Assembly: GCF_009928525.1 (NCBI RefSeq)
Contig: NZ_JAABOK010000001.1
Coordinates: 434,001 to 498,000 of the forward strand
Source of the DNA: Chitinophaga solisilvae
GTDB taxonomy: Bacteria; Bacteroidota; Bacteroidia; Chitinophagales; Chitinophagaceae
DNA length: 64,000 bases
Reading direction: 5' to 3'
The notes beneath the pieces are model-generated. The model was not told the DNA's origin, did no database searches, and saw only the letters and a list, made by a program, of their open reading frames with translations. This document shows, in pieces, positions 17,138 to 27,128 of this stretch (positions are counted from its first letter, which is position 1; each line of letters begins with the position of its first letter). A program made the position numbers and the translations under genes.

Positions 17138-18382
17138 ATGGAAAAGAATACCGCAAAAATACCCTTCTCGACCTATCAGAAACTGGTCGTTTTTATTTTG
17201 GCTATCACCCAGTTCACCGTCGTACTAGATTTTATGGTGATGTCGCCGCTTGGGGATCTGCTCATGAAATCCATGGACCTGACTCCTACACAATTCGGAT
17301 GGGCCGTATCGGCCTATGCCTTCAGTGCCGGGGCTTCCGGACTGCTCACGGCAGGTTTCGCAGATCGTTTTGACCGTAAAAAACTGTTATTGTTTTTTTA
17401 TGGTGGATTCATTCTCGGCACTATCTTCTGTGGTATGGCCAGCACTTATCCGCTGCTGATTGCAGCCCGTATTATCACCGGTTTGTTCGGCGGGGTGATC
17501 GGTTCCATTTCTATGGCTATCGTCACCGACCTGTTTGATATTCACCACCGCGGCCGCGTTATGGGCTTCCTTATGATGGGCTTTGGCGCCAGCCAGGTGT
17601 TAGGTATCCCGGTCAGCCTGAAAATAGCAGATCACCTCGGATGGCAATCGCCTTTCCTGATGGTGGCCGGCCTGGCATTTATCATCTTCCTGGTGATCCT
17701 GTTTTTGCTGAAACCACTGACCCAGCATCTTGCGCTGCAACAGCCTGTATCTGCCTTCAGTCACCTGATGAAAACCTTTGCCAAAAAGGATTACAGGATG
17801 GGCTTCCTGGCAACAATACTCCTGTCTGTCGGCGGTTTTATGATGATGCCTTTCGGTTCTGCCTTCGCCGTTAACAACCTGAAAGTTGATGAGAGCAAAC
17901 TATGGGAATTATTCATGGTAGCAGGTATCAGCTCCCTGATCTTCATGCCCCTGGTAGGAAAGCTCAGTGACAGAATTGATAAATTCAAACTCTTCACGGC
18001 AGGCGTTATCTGGATGCTCATCGCGGCGCTTATTTATACCAACCTCGGTCCAACACCGTTACCCATTGTAATGGTCTTTAATATCCTGATGATGATTGGT
18101 ATACTGGGCCGTATGATCCCGGCGAACGCACTGACCAGCGGTGTTCCCGCGATGGCGGACAGAGGCGCTTTCATGAGCATCAACTCTTCCCTGCAACAGA
18201 TTGCAGGCGGTGTTGCCGCCGCAGTGGCAGGAAAAATTGTTATGCAGAAAGATAAACTCAGCCCGCTCGAACACTACGACATCGTCGGCTACGTTGTTGC
18301 CGTACTTTCCCTCATCAGTATCGTCATGATCTACCGCGTCAGCGTTATGATCAAACAGAGATCAGGCGAGAGTAAGATTTAG
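17138..18382 (+). CDS. MFS transporter, drug:H+ antiporter-like
   Basis: This 414-residue protein has about twelve membrane helices. Motif A reads GFADRFDRKKLL after helix 2. RIITGLFGGVIGSISMAI fits the motif C/helix 4-5 region of DHA1-type exporters such as AraJ or Bcr. It lies directly downstream of the TetR gene, which points to inducible efflux; the substrate is unknown. The stop codon sits just before an inverted-repeat terminator. Confidence 0.9.
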   Translation: MEKNTAKIPFSTYQKLVVFILAITQFTVVLDFMVMSPLGDLLMKSMDLTPTQFGWAVSAYAFSAGASGLLTAGFADRFDRKKLLLFFYGGFILGTIFCGMASTYPLLIAARIITGLFGGVIGSISMAIVTDLFDIHHRGRVMGFLMMGFGASQVLGIPVSLKIADHLGWQSPFLMVAGLAFIIFLVILFLLKPLTQHLALQQPVSAFSHLMKTFAKKDYRMGFLATILLSVGGFMMMPFGSAFAVNNLKVDESKLWELFMVAGISSLIFMPLVGKLSDRIDKFKLFTAGVIWMLIAALIYTNLGPTPLPIVMVFNILMMIGILGRMIPANALTSGVPAMADRGAFMSINSSLQQIAGGVAAAVAGKIVMQKDKLSPLEHYDIVGYVVAVLSLISIVMIYRVSVMIKQRSGESKI

Positions 18383-18383
18383 T

Positions 18384-18556
18384 TATTTGAGATTTGTTTA
18401 TTTGAGATTCGTATCAGATACAGAAGCCCTCCGGACTGCCGGAGGGCTTCTGCTTTTAATATGCATACCATAAAAATAAGTTTCCTCCCCGCCGCTGAAA
18501 GCACATCCTGAACTGCAACCACATCTCAAATAACCACATCTCAAATAACCAAATAT
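18384..18556. repeat. Interrupted long inverted repeat, AT-rich arm type
   Basis: The left arm has two copies of a TTATTTGAGATT unit, then a GC-rich hairpin (18421-18452). The right arm has two copies of ATCTCAAATAACCA. About 65 bp of unrelated sequence lies between the hairpin and the right arm, so this copy looks interrupted or decayed compared with 52095-52204. It starts next to the MFS stop codon. Confidence 0.8.
18421..18457 (+). terminator. Rho-independent terminator of the TetR-MFS operon
   Basis: CAGAAGCCCTCCGG and CCGGAGGGCTTCTG make a perfect 14-bp stem with loop ACTG, followed by CTTTT. It lies 38 bp after the MFS stop codon. Nearly the same GC core recurs in the perfect palindrome centred at 52149/52150. 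Confidence 0.88.
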
Positions 18557-18805
18557 TAATAATCTGATAACACCTTGCCTGCTGTTTTCCCCGTTTGCAT
18601 TTCTAGTTTTACAACCTGAAAAATTCTTGATTACCGGAATGTACACACTGCAATAATGTAGCAGTGTCAAAGCTGAACTTTATGCATATCGGCCTTTCAA
18701 ATACTAGTCAAATCAATATCAATAAGTATCGTCATCAACCGGAAATGCCTTACAGAAGCACACATCCGACCATTTCTTTTATTGCCTAAAAGCAACATGT
18801 CACCA

Positions 18806-18823
18806 ACGGATATGGGTATCCGT
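18806..18823 (+). promoter_or_regulatory. Leader hairpin with T-run upstream of SusC 1
   Basis: ACGGATA and TATCCGT form a 7-bp perfect stem with loop TGGG. Ten bases later comes an eight-T run (about 18834-18841), and SusC 1 starts at 18859. A second hairpin, ACACTGC/GCAGTGT, is at 18645-18667. Together they suggest a structured leader, possibly an attenuator. Nothing else is visible in 18557-18858. Confidence 0.4.
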
Positions 18824-18858
18824 AATTATTCACTTTTTTTTTCAAAAAGCAGACTTTT

Positions 18859-21800
18859 ATGAACAAAATCTATTTCAGTAGCCAGCTGCTGAATTTTTAC
18901 GTAAAAGCACCGGTTGCTTTTATGTTGATCGTCATTTGCCTGTGCCTGCAGCTGCATCCCGCAATGGCGCAATCAAAATTCAGCATTCAGGGTAAAATTA
19001 CAGATGACAGAAATCAACCGCTGCCTGGTGTCAGCATTTCAGAAAAAGGAACTAAAACAGGTGTTGTCACAAATATTGACGGCCTTTACAAACTGGAAGT
19101 AAGCAGCAGCAACGCCGTATTGCATATCGCCTTCCTGGGCTTCGACAGCAAGGACATCTCCATCAGCGGCGAACATACGATCAATGCTATCCTTACTCCT
19201 CAGCTGAAACAGCTGAATGATGTGGTGATCACCGGTTATGGTAAAACCAGTAAGAAGAATCTTGTGGGCGCTATCAGCTCGGTGAATGCCGGCGAGTTCA
19301 CACAAGGTGTGGTAGGTAACCCTTCTATGCTGCTGCAGGGTAAAGTGCCCGGCCTGACCATCACCAAAAGCGGTAACCCCAACCAGACACCGACGGTTAT
19401 CCTCAGAGGCCCTTCAACGCTGAGAAGCGGCGCACAGGAACCGTTCTATGTAATAGACGGTGTGCCCGGCGCTCCTATAGACATGGTGGCCCCCGATGAT
19501 ATTGCTTCTATCGATGTACTGAAAGATGGCGCTTCTACTGCTATCTACGGTGCGCGTGCAGCCAACGGCGTTATTATGGTAACTACCCGCCGCGCTAAAA
19601 CGGATCAGTTCCGCATCGCCTATAATGCCTATGTAGGAGTAGAGAAAGTGGCAAAACGACTGGAAATGCTTACCGGCGACGAACTGCGTAAATATCTCGC
19701 GGATAACGGTCAGGTACTGGCGCCGCAGAACAATGATACCATACCAGGTACCGGCCAGCTGGTGAACACTGACTGGCAGAAAGAAGTACAGCGCACCCGC
19801 GTTTCCCAGAGCCATAACCTGTCGCTCCTGGGAAGCTCAAAAGCCACTACCTATGGCTTCAGCGTCAACTATTTCAATAACCCCGGTATCATCAAAGGCT
19901 CTGACCTGAACCGCCTGGGTATCCGCGCCAACGTAGGCCAGCGTGCATTCAATGATCGCCTCCGCCTGGACTTCTCCGTACTTAATACCACCACCAAACA
20001 GAATAATGTACCGGATGCTGTTTTGTATAACATGCTCAACTACCTGCCAACATTATCGGTGAAACGCCCTGATGGCAGCTATACGGAAGATTATGCCGGT
20101 AATATCCGCGGCAGCAGCAACCCCGCTGCGCTGATCGCGAACAATATTGACCTGACCAAATCATCCAAATTCCTCGCCACCGGCCTGGCGGAAGTGAAAA
20201 TACTGGAAGGACTGACCTACACAGCCAGTCTCACTACACAAAGAGAACAATACACCCGCAACATTTACTACAATAGCTTGTCTACCCTCGCAAGAGGCAA
20301 CAACGGTAAAGCCAACCGGGTAACGTGGGCGAATACACGAAATATTATTGAGTCTTACTTTAACTACGATAAAACTTTCGGTAAGCACAATATTAAATTA
20401 CTGGGCGGCTACTCCTGGCAGGAAGACCGCAACGGCGACGGCTTTGGTGTAACCACGCAGGGCTTCGGCAGCGATGCGCTTTCCTACAATAACCTCTCAC
20501 TCAGCAATCCACCTGCCGGTACTATCGTATTCGATAACACCGGTAATACCACACTGACCACCCTGCGGCTGATTTCCTACTATGCCAGGGCCAACTATCA
20601 GTACGCAGATAAGTACTATTTCCAGGCTTCCCTGCGTAACGACGGTTCCTCTGCTTTCGGTAAAAATAACCGCTGGGGCTATTTCCCCGCTGTATCCGCT
20701 GCATGGCGTATCAGCCAGGAGTCTTTCCTGAAAAACAACCGCACCTTCGATGACCTCAAACTGAGAGTGAGCTACGGTATCTCCGGAAACTCGCTCGGAT
20801 TTGACCCGCTTACCGCACAGCTGCAATACAGCACAGTAGGCCGCTACTACGATAACGGACAACTGATCAATGCCATCGCGCCGGTGCAGAACGCCAACCC
20901 TGACCTGAAATGGGAACGCACTGCCATGCTCAACCTGGGTATCGATTTCAGTATCCTGAAAGGTCGTATCAGTGGTGCAATCGATGTATACGACAAGCAG
21001 ACTTCAGACCTCATCTGGAATTACCCGGTATCTACCACCCAGTACATTACTACCACGCTGCTGGCCAACGTAGGCAAAGTCAGCAACCGGGGTATAGAAC
21101 TGGTGTTGAATGCAGAACCGGTGTCCACAAAAAATTTCAGCTGGAAAACAACGGTGAACCTGGCGCATAATACCAACAAAATCAGCTCTCTGGCTAATGG
21201 TCAGTTTACGCTGAAAGATATTCCTACCGCCATCCTGGGAGGTAAGGGACAATCCGGCAACTGGAGTCAGAAAGTGCTGGAAGGTCAGCCTCTGGGTACT
21301 TTCACACTGTTCCACTATGTTGGGAAAGATAAGGACGGCATCTCTTCCTATCAGCGCGCAGACGGCACCATTACCACTTCTCCCAGTACGGCAGATCTGT
21401 TGCCCGCCGGAAATGCACAGCCTAAGCTGACATACGGATGGAGCAATAACCTGAGCTACAAAAATTTTGATCTCGCTTTATTCTTCCGTGGCGTTACCGG
21501 TAACAAAATACTGAATGCTACACTCGCAGCTGTGAATACGCCTACTGATGCGAAGATGACCAACATCGCAAAATATACATTGCAGGAATCTTATAACGAT
21601 AAAAACTCTTTCCTCATCTCTGACAGATTCCTGGAAAACGGATCTTACCTGCGCCTGGAAAACCTGACAGTGGGATACAGTTTCAAAATAAACAATGTGC
21701 ATATCAGCAAAATCAGGTTGTATATGAACGTGAACAATGTTTTCACGATCACGAAGTATACCGGCATAGATCCTGAAATCGACCTGGGAGGCCTCACACC

Positions 21801-21870
21801 GGGCATCGACGTAAGAAACTACTATCCTAAAACCCGGTCTTTCATCTTTGGCCTGAATGCTGCATTTTAA
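18859..21870 (+). CDS. SusC/RagA-family TonB-dependent outer-membrane transporter
   Basis: This 1003-residue protein has a long signal peptide ending LHPAMAQ and a carboxypeptidase-D-like domain (about 40-120, QGKITDDRNQPLPGVSISEK). The SusC-type plug includes VVITGYGKTSKKNL, VIDGVPG and DIASIDVLKDGASTAIYGA, followed by a 22-strand barrel ending SFIFGLNAAF. SusC proteins import glycans, peptides or other oligomers with TonB energy. The SusD partner follows after 29 bp. No glycoside hydrolase or peptidase lies next to the pair, so the substrate cannot be guessed. Confidence 0.95.
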   Translation: MNKIYFSSQLLNFYVKAPVAFMLIVICLCLQLHPAMAQSKFSIQGKITDDRNQPLPGVSISEKGTKTGVVTNIDGLYKLEVSSSNAVLHIAFLGFDSKDISISGEHTINAILTPQLKQLNDVVITGYGKTSKKNLVGAISSVNAGEFTQGVVGNPSMLLQGKVPGLTITKSGNPNQTPTVILRGPSTLRSGAQEPFYVIDGVPGAPIDMVAPDDIASIDVLKDGASTAIYGARAANGVIMVTTRRAKTDQFRIAYNAYVGVEKVAKRLEMLTGDELRKYLADNGQVLAPQNNDTIPGTGQLVNTDWQKEVQRTRVSQSHNLSLLGSSKATTYGFSVNYFNNPGIIKGSDLNRLGIRANVGQRAFNDRLRLDFSVLNTTTKQNNVPDAVLYNMLNYLPTLSVKRPDGSYTEDYAGNIRGSSNPAALIANNIDLTKSSKFLATGLAEVKILEGLTYTASLTTQREQYTRNIYYNSLSTLARGNNGKANRVTWANTRNIIESYFNYDKTFGKHNIKLLGGYSWQEDRNGDGFGVTTQGFGSDALSYNNLSLSNPPAGTIVFDNTGNTTLTTLRLISYYARANYQYADKYYFQASLRNDGSSAFGKNNRWGYFPAVSAAWRISQESFLKNNRTFDDLKLRVSYGISGNSLGFDPLTAQLQYSTVGRYYDNGQLINAIAPVQNANPDLKWERTAMLNLGIDFSILKGRISGAIDVYDKQTSDLIWNYPVSTTQYITTTLLANVGKVSNRGIELVLNAEPVSTKNFSWKTTVNLAHNTNKISSLANGQFTLKDIPTAILGGKGQSGNWSQKVLEGQPLGTFTLFHYVGKDKDGISSYQRADGTITTSPSTADLLPAGNAQPKLTYGWSNNLSYKNFDLALFFRGVTGNKILNATLAAVNTPTDAKMTNIAKYTLQESYNDKNSFLISDRFLENGSYLRLENLTVGYSFKINNVHISKIRLYMNVNNVFTITKYTGIDPEIDLGGLTPGIDVRNYYPKTRSFIFGLNAAF

Positions 21871-21899
21871 TCGTTAACATCTTAACTCTTCTGACTGAT

Positions 21900-23549
21900 A
21901 TGAAACGTCATAAATTTCTTTGCACACTGGTACTGGCATTCACTACGCTGGCTGGATGCCGCAAGCTGGATGTGGATGTTGAATCAAGATATACACCCGG
22001 CAACTTTCCCACCAACGGCGCTTCCTATGCGGCCGCAGTGGGCGCCGTATACGCACAGCTGGCCAATACGAAATCCGGCGATGCTACCTACTTCATGAAC
22101 AGCACCGGCTTCAGCTACGGCGTGGATTACTGGATGCTGCAGGAACTCTCCACGGATGAAGCCATCATCCCCGCACGGGACGGTAACTACGATGACGGTG
22201 GTAAATACCGTTTTCTGCACCTGCACACCTGGACCGGCAACCTCCCCTTTGTTATCAGCTCCTGGCAATGGGGCTTCGGAGGAATCAACATTGCCAACAA
22301 CGCGCTGAACCTCGTAAATGCCCTGCCTGCCAGCGCTTCCAAAAACGCTACCATGGCGGAGCTGAAAACCATGCGCTCCCTGTTCTACTTTTTTATGATG
22401 GACTCTTTCGGAAATATCCCGATCGTAGATACCTATCCGGTGGCTTCACAACCAGCTACCAAACCGCGTAAGGAAGTATTTGCCTTTATTGAAAATACCC
22501 TGAAATCCGCTCTGCCAGACCTTCCTGCGAAAGTGGACGGTACTACCTACGGCCGCGCTACCAAATGGCTGGCTTTTGCACTGCTGGAAAAAATGTACCT
22601 CAACGCGGAATATTATACCGGCGTATCCCGCTACCCGGAAGCGGTAGCCATGGCAGACAGCATTCTGACCAATGCTCCCTACACACTGGATGGCGACTAC
22701 TTCTCCGTTTTCAAACCTGATAACGGCCCGCAGATCAAAGAAACCATCTTCGCTATTCCTTACGATGCCAACCTGATTCCAGGCTGTCACTTTACCCGCT
22801 TCGGTCTGCATCCTTTCCTGAAAGCGAAATATGACCTGCCGGATGCATTTGGTCCCAGCGTAGCACTCAGCACCATCGCTGATTTTTACGCTTTCTTCAC
22901 CCTCCCGAATGATATCCGTAACACCACCTGGCTCGCCGGTCCGCAAACCAATAAGGACGGCTCGCCTAATATCCAGCGGGTAAGCTCCAAAACACTGGAC
23001 GCTTCTTCCACGGAACCGGATCATCAGATCGACTGGCAGGTGACCATCACACCGGAAATGAAACTGAAGGCCGGCGGCGAAGGCAAACTGGATGTAGGCA
23101 ATGATCTGCTCGGACAACTCAAAGGTGCCCGCTCCATCAAATTCTATCCTGATAAAAATATCAATACCTCCACCCGTTTTCAGAATAATGACATGCCGGT
23201 ATTTCGTTTAGCCGATGTTATGATGATGAAGGCAGAAGCTATTCTCCGCGGTGCTGCTCCCACTGCCGTAAAGGGAGAGATGCAGACGGCAGACGTGCTG
23301 GTCAGTAAAGTCCGTGGCCGCTCAGGTGCGCCTGCAGTAGCCGGTATCACCCTCGACAGCATGCTCGTGGAACGCGCACGGGAATTTGCCTGGGAAGGCT
23401 GGAGAAGAAATGACCTGATCCGCTTCGGTAAATTCGAAGGTAAATGGGGCTTCAAAAAGGCAGATAACGATGCCTTCAGAAGAATATTTCCCATCCCTGA
23501 AATAGAACTGGCCCTCAACCCCGGACTGGTGCGGAACCCCGGATATTAG
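21900..23549 (+). CDS. SusD/RagB-family surface nutrient-binding lipoprotein
   Basis: This 549-residue protein has lipobox TLAGC (cysteine near residue 20). The helical TPR-like SusD fold shows VGAVYAQLA near the N-terminus and TMRSLFYFFMMDSFGNIPIV. The typical C-terminal pattern is also present: RLADVMMMKAEAILRG, ERAREFAWEGWRRNDLIRFG and RRIFPIPEIELALNPGL. It caps the SusC barrel encoded just upstream. Its stop codon is followed by a long inverted repeat that separates it from the convergent AsmA-like gene. Confidence 0.95.
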   Translation: MKRHKFLCTLVLAFTTLAGCRKLDVDVESRYTPGNFPTNGASYAAAVGAVYAQLANTKSGDATYFMNSTGFSYGVDYWMLQELSTDEAIIPARDGNYDDGGKYRFLHLHTWTGNLPFVISSWQWGFGGINIANNALNLVNALPASASKNATMAELKTMRSLFYFFMMDSFGNIPIVDTYPVASQPATKPRKEVFAFIENTLKSALPDLPAKVDGTTYGRATKWLAFALLEKMYLNAEYYTGVSRYPEAVAMADSILTNAPYTLDGDYFSVFKPDNGPQIKETIFAIPYDANLIPGCHFTRFGLHPFLKAKYDLPDAFGPSVALSTIADFYAFFTLPNDIRNTTWLAGPQTNKDGSPNIQRVSSKTLDASSTEPDHQIDWQVTITPEMKLKAGGEGKLDVGNDLLGQLKGARSIKFYPDKNINTSTRFQNNDMPVFRLADVMMMKAEAILRGAAPTAVKGEMQTADVLVSKVRGRSGAPAVAGITLDSMLVERAREFAWEGWRRNDLIRFGKFEGKWGFKKADNDAFRRIFPIPEIELALNPGLVRNPGY

Positions 23550-23555
23550 AATCTG

Positions 23556-23682
23556 ATTATTTGATTATTTGGTTATTTGAGATTTGATTATTTAAAAATG
23601 CAGCGGAGACCTGAGCAAATATTTTACGCTCAGGTCTCCGCTGCATTTTTAAATAATCAAATCTCAAATAATCAAATAATTA
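23556..23682. repeat. Long intergenic inverted repeat, AT-rich arm type
   Basis: The perfect core stem is 44 bp (23573-23616 with 23628-23671) around an 11-base loop. Its inner part is GC-rich (AATGCAGCGGAGACCTGAGC) and its outer part is built of TTATTTGA/GATTATTTG units. The left arm has one extra AT-rich unit. It fills the gap between convergent SusD 1 and the AsmA-like gene and even includes the latter's stop codon, so it would serve as a bidirectional terminator. Confidence 0.92.
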
Positions 23683-26600
23683 AATGGTCTTTTTCTTGCC
23701 GAGACCAATTTTGTATTTCTCCGGTGTGCCTGAAATGCTCAGGTGCATGAAGCGGCCTTTTTTGCCTCTGTCCAGGCTTTCAATGGCGTCTACCTGGTCA
23801 GGGTCTACGTCTTCGCGCTTTCTGCCGAAGAGTGCCTGAAATCCAACCTGGGTAACCATTTTCATGGGTACGCGCAGGTAATAGTTCATGCGGAGATCGA
23901 GAGACTGGTTGCCGGCTACTTCTATGTAGCCCAGTGAAGAGTTGATCTGCATTCTGGGAATATCCAGGGTGCCGTCTTTGAAGGTGAGTTTGTTGCGCAG
24001 CGTATCAAAGCGTACCATGCGCAGGTTTTTGTCCTTGAAGTAGGAAGACATGGCCTGCATAGGTCCGAAATCAATCAGTTCACCGTTATGGATTTCCACG
24101 TCCATTTTAGCCATTGTTTCGCTGAGTACCGGCGTCAGGTCGGGATGCAGGCGTACATGGCTTCTGATATGCCCGGTCAGCTTACCTTTCAGGTTCCTGT
24201 TAAGTACCATGTCCTGTCCGAAGTTGTCAAACTTCATCAGCATTTTGGTCATATCGATAGTATCCAGGCGGATGCCGCTTCTGAAATAGAGCTTCTTCGG
24301 GTCAGTAGCATTGAGGGTGCCGCGCATACCGATATGTCCGCCGGCCATGCGTACAGAGATGGTATCTATCTTTATCTGCCGGCTTTTCATCATATGCACA
24401 TTGGCGACCACAGATTTCATCCACAGCTTGTGATATTTTATTTTGCCGATGTTTACCTGGGCGTCAAAATCAGAAAAATCCAGTTTGAAGATATTGAAGC
24501 CGGAGGCATGGATAGAATCATTCTCACGGACGGTGGTGACGCGGGCAGGAGTGGTGGCCGGCTGTTTGTCCGTGAAGTCATAATTCATCAGTTCATCCAC
24601 ATTCAGGAAGGCCGAATTAAAGCTGAAGAAGTTATTGCGTTTATTACCTTTTCTGTCAGGGCCGGCATAGAGTTTCAGATTCATATCAAAATCGGTGGTG
24701 CCTATCTTGCCGGTAAGCGTATCTACCACCAGGTATTTATTGGTACCGTACCGGATTCTTCCCTTGATATTTTCCAGTTGGATAGGATGCTGTTTGAGGG
24801 TGCCGGAGATATTGGCAATATGTGCATCCACCCTTTTGAAGGTGGTATCGTAGCGCATATTGAGTTTGGCGCGCAGCCACAGTTTGCCGGCTTCTTCGTA
24901 CCAATAGCCTTCCGGGATGAACTTGCGTCCGCGGCTGCTGATGAGGTCATTCATCGCCAGGCGGTCTGATTTGAAGTCGAATGCAAATTCGGTACGTCCT
25001 TTCTTGATTTTATTAAACCACAGCGGATAATTATTCAGGCGCCCTTTGAAGACAAACCCGCTGCTGTCAATATTCCCGGAGAAATTGCGAACACGCAGGC
25101 TGGTATCATTCACGATGATGTCTGCTGCAAAATCGTGCAGGCGGTGCGGATACTGTTTGAAGCTGGCAGAGAGGCGCTGCAGTGTGAAAGTGCCGCGGGG
25201 CAATGGATTGGGATGCAGCAGCTCCTGTACGGATGTTTCAAAAGCCAGCCCGAGGTTAAAACCGGAAATGACTTCCTGCCGCAATATTTTATGCGAGGTG
25301 TCTGCCTGCATGAGTTCTCCCGGAAGTATCCTGTTGCTGGCAGCATGGAAGGTGACTGCCACGGGTTTTTGCTGCTTGTGGAATATAGCCGGGAGGTCGC
25401 TGATGGAGCCGCCGGCGGTAATATCGGAGCTGCCTATACGAAAAGCAACTGAGTCCAGCTGCAGCCTGCCCTGCGCCACCTGTGCGTGGAGGTTCATCTG
25501 TTGCACGGGCAGCGGGTAGCCGGGAATACGGAAGGAGAGGTTGCGGACTGTCAGTTCACTCTGCACGCCTTCCTTCAGCCGGGCCAGGCTCTGCTCCGGT
25601 ACCTGCATGTCTACCAGTTCCCGGAAATTCATGTTGAGGATAATATCTCCCTGGATATGCTCCAGGTCTTTAATACCCAGGAATTCCCCGATGAAATGCA
25701 GGTCCAGTTCTGAGTACAGCTGCATAATGATCTGCGGGTCGGTGAAGTCTTTCATCACAAAATTGCCTTTGAATACGCCCTTGCCGGGTTTGGCATTTAC
25801 ATTGAGCAGATGCAACTCTGATGTTTTGAGGGAATGGCCGGGACCGTTGGTATAATAACCTTTGAATCCCAGGGAATCTATCTTCCGGTCTATCTGCCTG
25901 TTCTGGAACCACACGTTTTCACAGCCGAAATTCACTGTGATGGCAGGCATCTCTTCCTTGCCCAGTTTGCCTTTAATGGAACCGTCGAAGAATATACGGC
26001 CATCGCGGCGGTATTTATCCAGCATAACAGCTACATCGTTAGGCACCAGGGCAAACAACAGGTTGAGATCCGGGCGGTCGCCTTTCACTTTAATATCCAC
26101 ATAGGTATCCGGCCGGAAGGCGGCCAGTCCTTCCAGCTGCAGGTGCGCGTTCTCCAGCCGAACGCTGCTGGGAGCCAGCTGCAGCTGCTGTTTGTCAAGA
26201 TCGTAGTTGCCGTTGATGGTAAGCTGGAGCAGGCGGTTGCGGAAAAGGGTAGTATCTGTTTTAGTAGTAACATCCACGCGCAGCTTACTTTCCAGCTGCA
26301 TCGCCAGGTGGTCGCCCTCCATTTTGAAGGAGGTTTTCACCTTATCGATATGCGATACTACTTTCCAGCCGGTGCCGGCATCCTGGTAGGTGACATCAAT
26401 ATTTTTCAGGATAACTTTTTTCAGATCGAGGTGCAGCGCATCGCTGCTGTCGGTGGCTGCGGTGGTGGTATCGCTTTTAAAGGTATGCGCCCGGATGAGG
26501 TCCACCTCGCCGTTGGCCGCCCTGGCCACGTGCAGCCGGCCGTCGGACAATACCAGGATGCGCACGTTGTACTGCCCGCGCAGGATGTCCGGCAGACTGA

Positions 26601-26892
26601 AGCCGGCATATAATCTTTTAACCTCATACAAGGGAGCGCCTTTCAGCTGCTTGCTGGCATAGAATTTTACCTGGTGCAAGGCAATGGATACGTAGGGGAA
26701 GTTGCTGAAGGGGGATATGCTGCTGCTTTCCAGCACCAGCTCGCCGGCAAACTGTTTGTTCAGCTCCTTCACTGCCAGCTGCGTCAGCCGCTGCTGCTGA
26801 CTGTATAAAATACCGCCGGCAATAACCAGTAGCAGCGTCAATGCTGCCAGGCAGATTAACACAACCCGGATGATTTTCTTTCCTGCATTCAT
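23680..26892 (-). CDS. AsmA-like / DUF748-type large envelope protein
   Basis: This 1070-residue protein has one N-terminal membrane anchor (VVLICLAALTLLLVIAGGIL) and then a very long repetitive beta-rich region. Features typical of AsmA/YhdP/TamB-like proteins are LNKQFAGELVLESSSISPFSN near the N-terminus and an AsmA C-terminal part with LKGKLTGHIRSHVRLHPDL. These proteins form long grooves thought to carry phospholipids between membranes. The final residues, GLGKKKTI, are basic. It is monocistronic, convergent with SusD 1 and divergent from the siderophore receptor gene. Confidence 0.88.
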   Translation of the reverse strand: MNAGKKIIRVVLICLAALTLLLVIAGGILYSQQQRLTQLAVKELNKQFAGELVLESSSISPFSNFPYVSIALHQVKFYASKQLKGAPLYEVKRLYAGFSLPDILRGQYNVRILVLSDGRLHVARAANGEVDLIRAHTFKSDTTTAATDSSDALHLDLKKVILKNIDVTYQDAGTGWKVVSHIDKVKTSFKMEGDHLAMQLESKLRVDVTTKTDTTLFRNRLLQLTINGNYDLDKQQLQLAPSSVRLENAHLQLEGLAAFRPDTYVDIKVKGDRPDLNLLFALVPNDVAVMLDKYRRDGRIFFDGSIKGKLGKEEMPAITVNFGCENVWFQNRQIDRKIDSLGFKGYYTNGPGHSLKTSELHLLNVNAKPGKGVFKGNFVMKDFTDPQIIMQLYSELDLHFIGEFLGIKDLEHIQGDIILNMNFRELVDMQVPEQSLARLKEGVQSELTVRNLSFRIPGYPLPVQQMNLHAQVAQGRLQLDSVAFRIGSSDITAGGSISDLPAIFHKQQKPVAVTFHAASNRILPGELMQADTSHKILRQEVISGFNLGLAFETSVQELLHPNPLPRGTFTLQRLSASFKQYPHRLHDFAADIIVNDTSLRVRNFSGNIDSSGFVFKGRLNNYPLWFNKIKKGRTEFAFDFKSDRLAMNDLISSRGRKFIPEGYWYEEAGKLWLRAKLNMRYDTTFKRVDAHIANISGTLKQHPIQLENIKGRIRYGTNKYLVVDTLTGKIGTTDFDMNLKLYAGPDRKGNKRNNFFSFNSAFLNVDELMNYDFTDKQPATTPARVTTVRENDSIHASGFNIFKLDFSDFDAQVNIGKIKYHKLWMKSVVANVHMMKSRQIKIDTISVRMAGGHIGMRGTLNATDPKKLYFRSGIRLDTIDMTKMLMKFDNFGQDMVLNRNLKGKLTGHIRSHVRLHPDLTPVLSETMAKMDVEIHNGELIDFGPMQAMSSYFKDKNLRMVRFDTLRNKLTFKDGTLDIPRMQINSSLGYIEVAGNQSLDLRMNYYLRVPMKMVTQVGFQALFGRKREDVDPDQVDAIESLDRGKKGRFMHLSISGTPEKYKIGLGKKKTI

Positions 26893-27128
26893 AATAATGG
26901 CCCGTTCTGGCGGTAAAATTATTAAAAAATTAATATGTGTAGTTGCTGCCGGCGTTGCAGACTTGTTAAAGTTTTGATCTGCAGGCCAGCTATCCGCCTT
27001 GAAAATAGACGTTTGATATTACCATCAACCCCTATATGTTGTGGAAATTTCCTTATTGCGTAAATCATTTTCCCGATGCGATATGGTAGCAGGCAGGAAA
27101 CAGCGCAATTTTGCAAAAATTTTATTAT

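Noticed and set aside
18398..18670. Reverse-strand ORF of 90 codons
   Set aside because: It runs through the terminator and the SusC 1 leader; composition is not protein-like.
24088..24969. Forward ORF of 293 codons over the AsmA-like gene
   Set aside because: It is antisense to a well-supported 1070-residue protein and has His/Ile-rich shadow composition.
27111..27128. TTG start for the siderophore receptor
   Set aside because: The ATG at 27129 gives a better signal peptide start; the TTG lies in an AT-rich leader.
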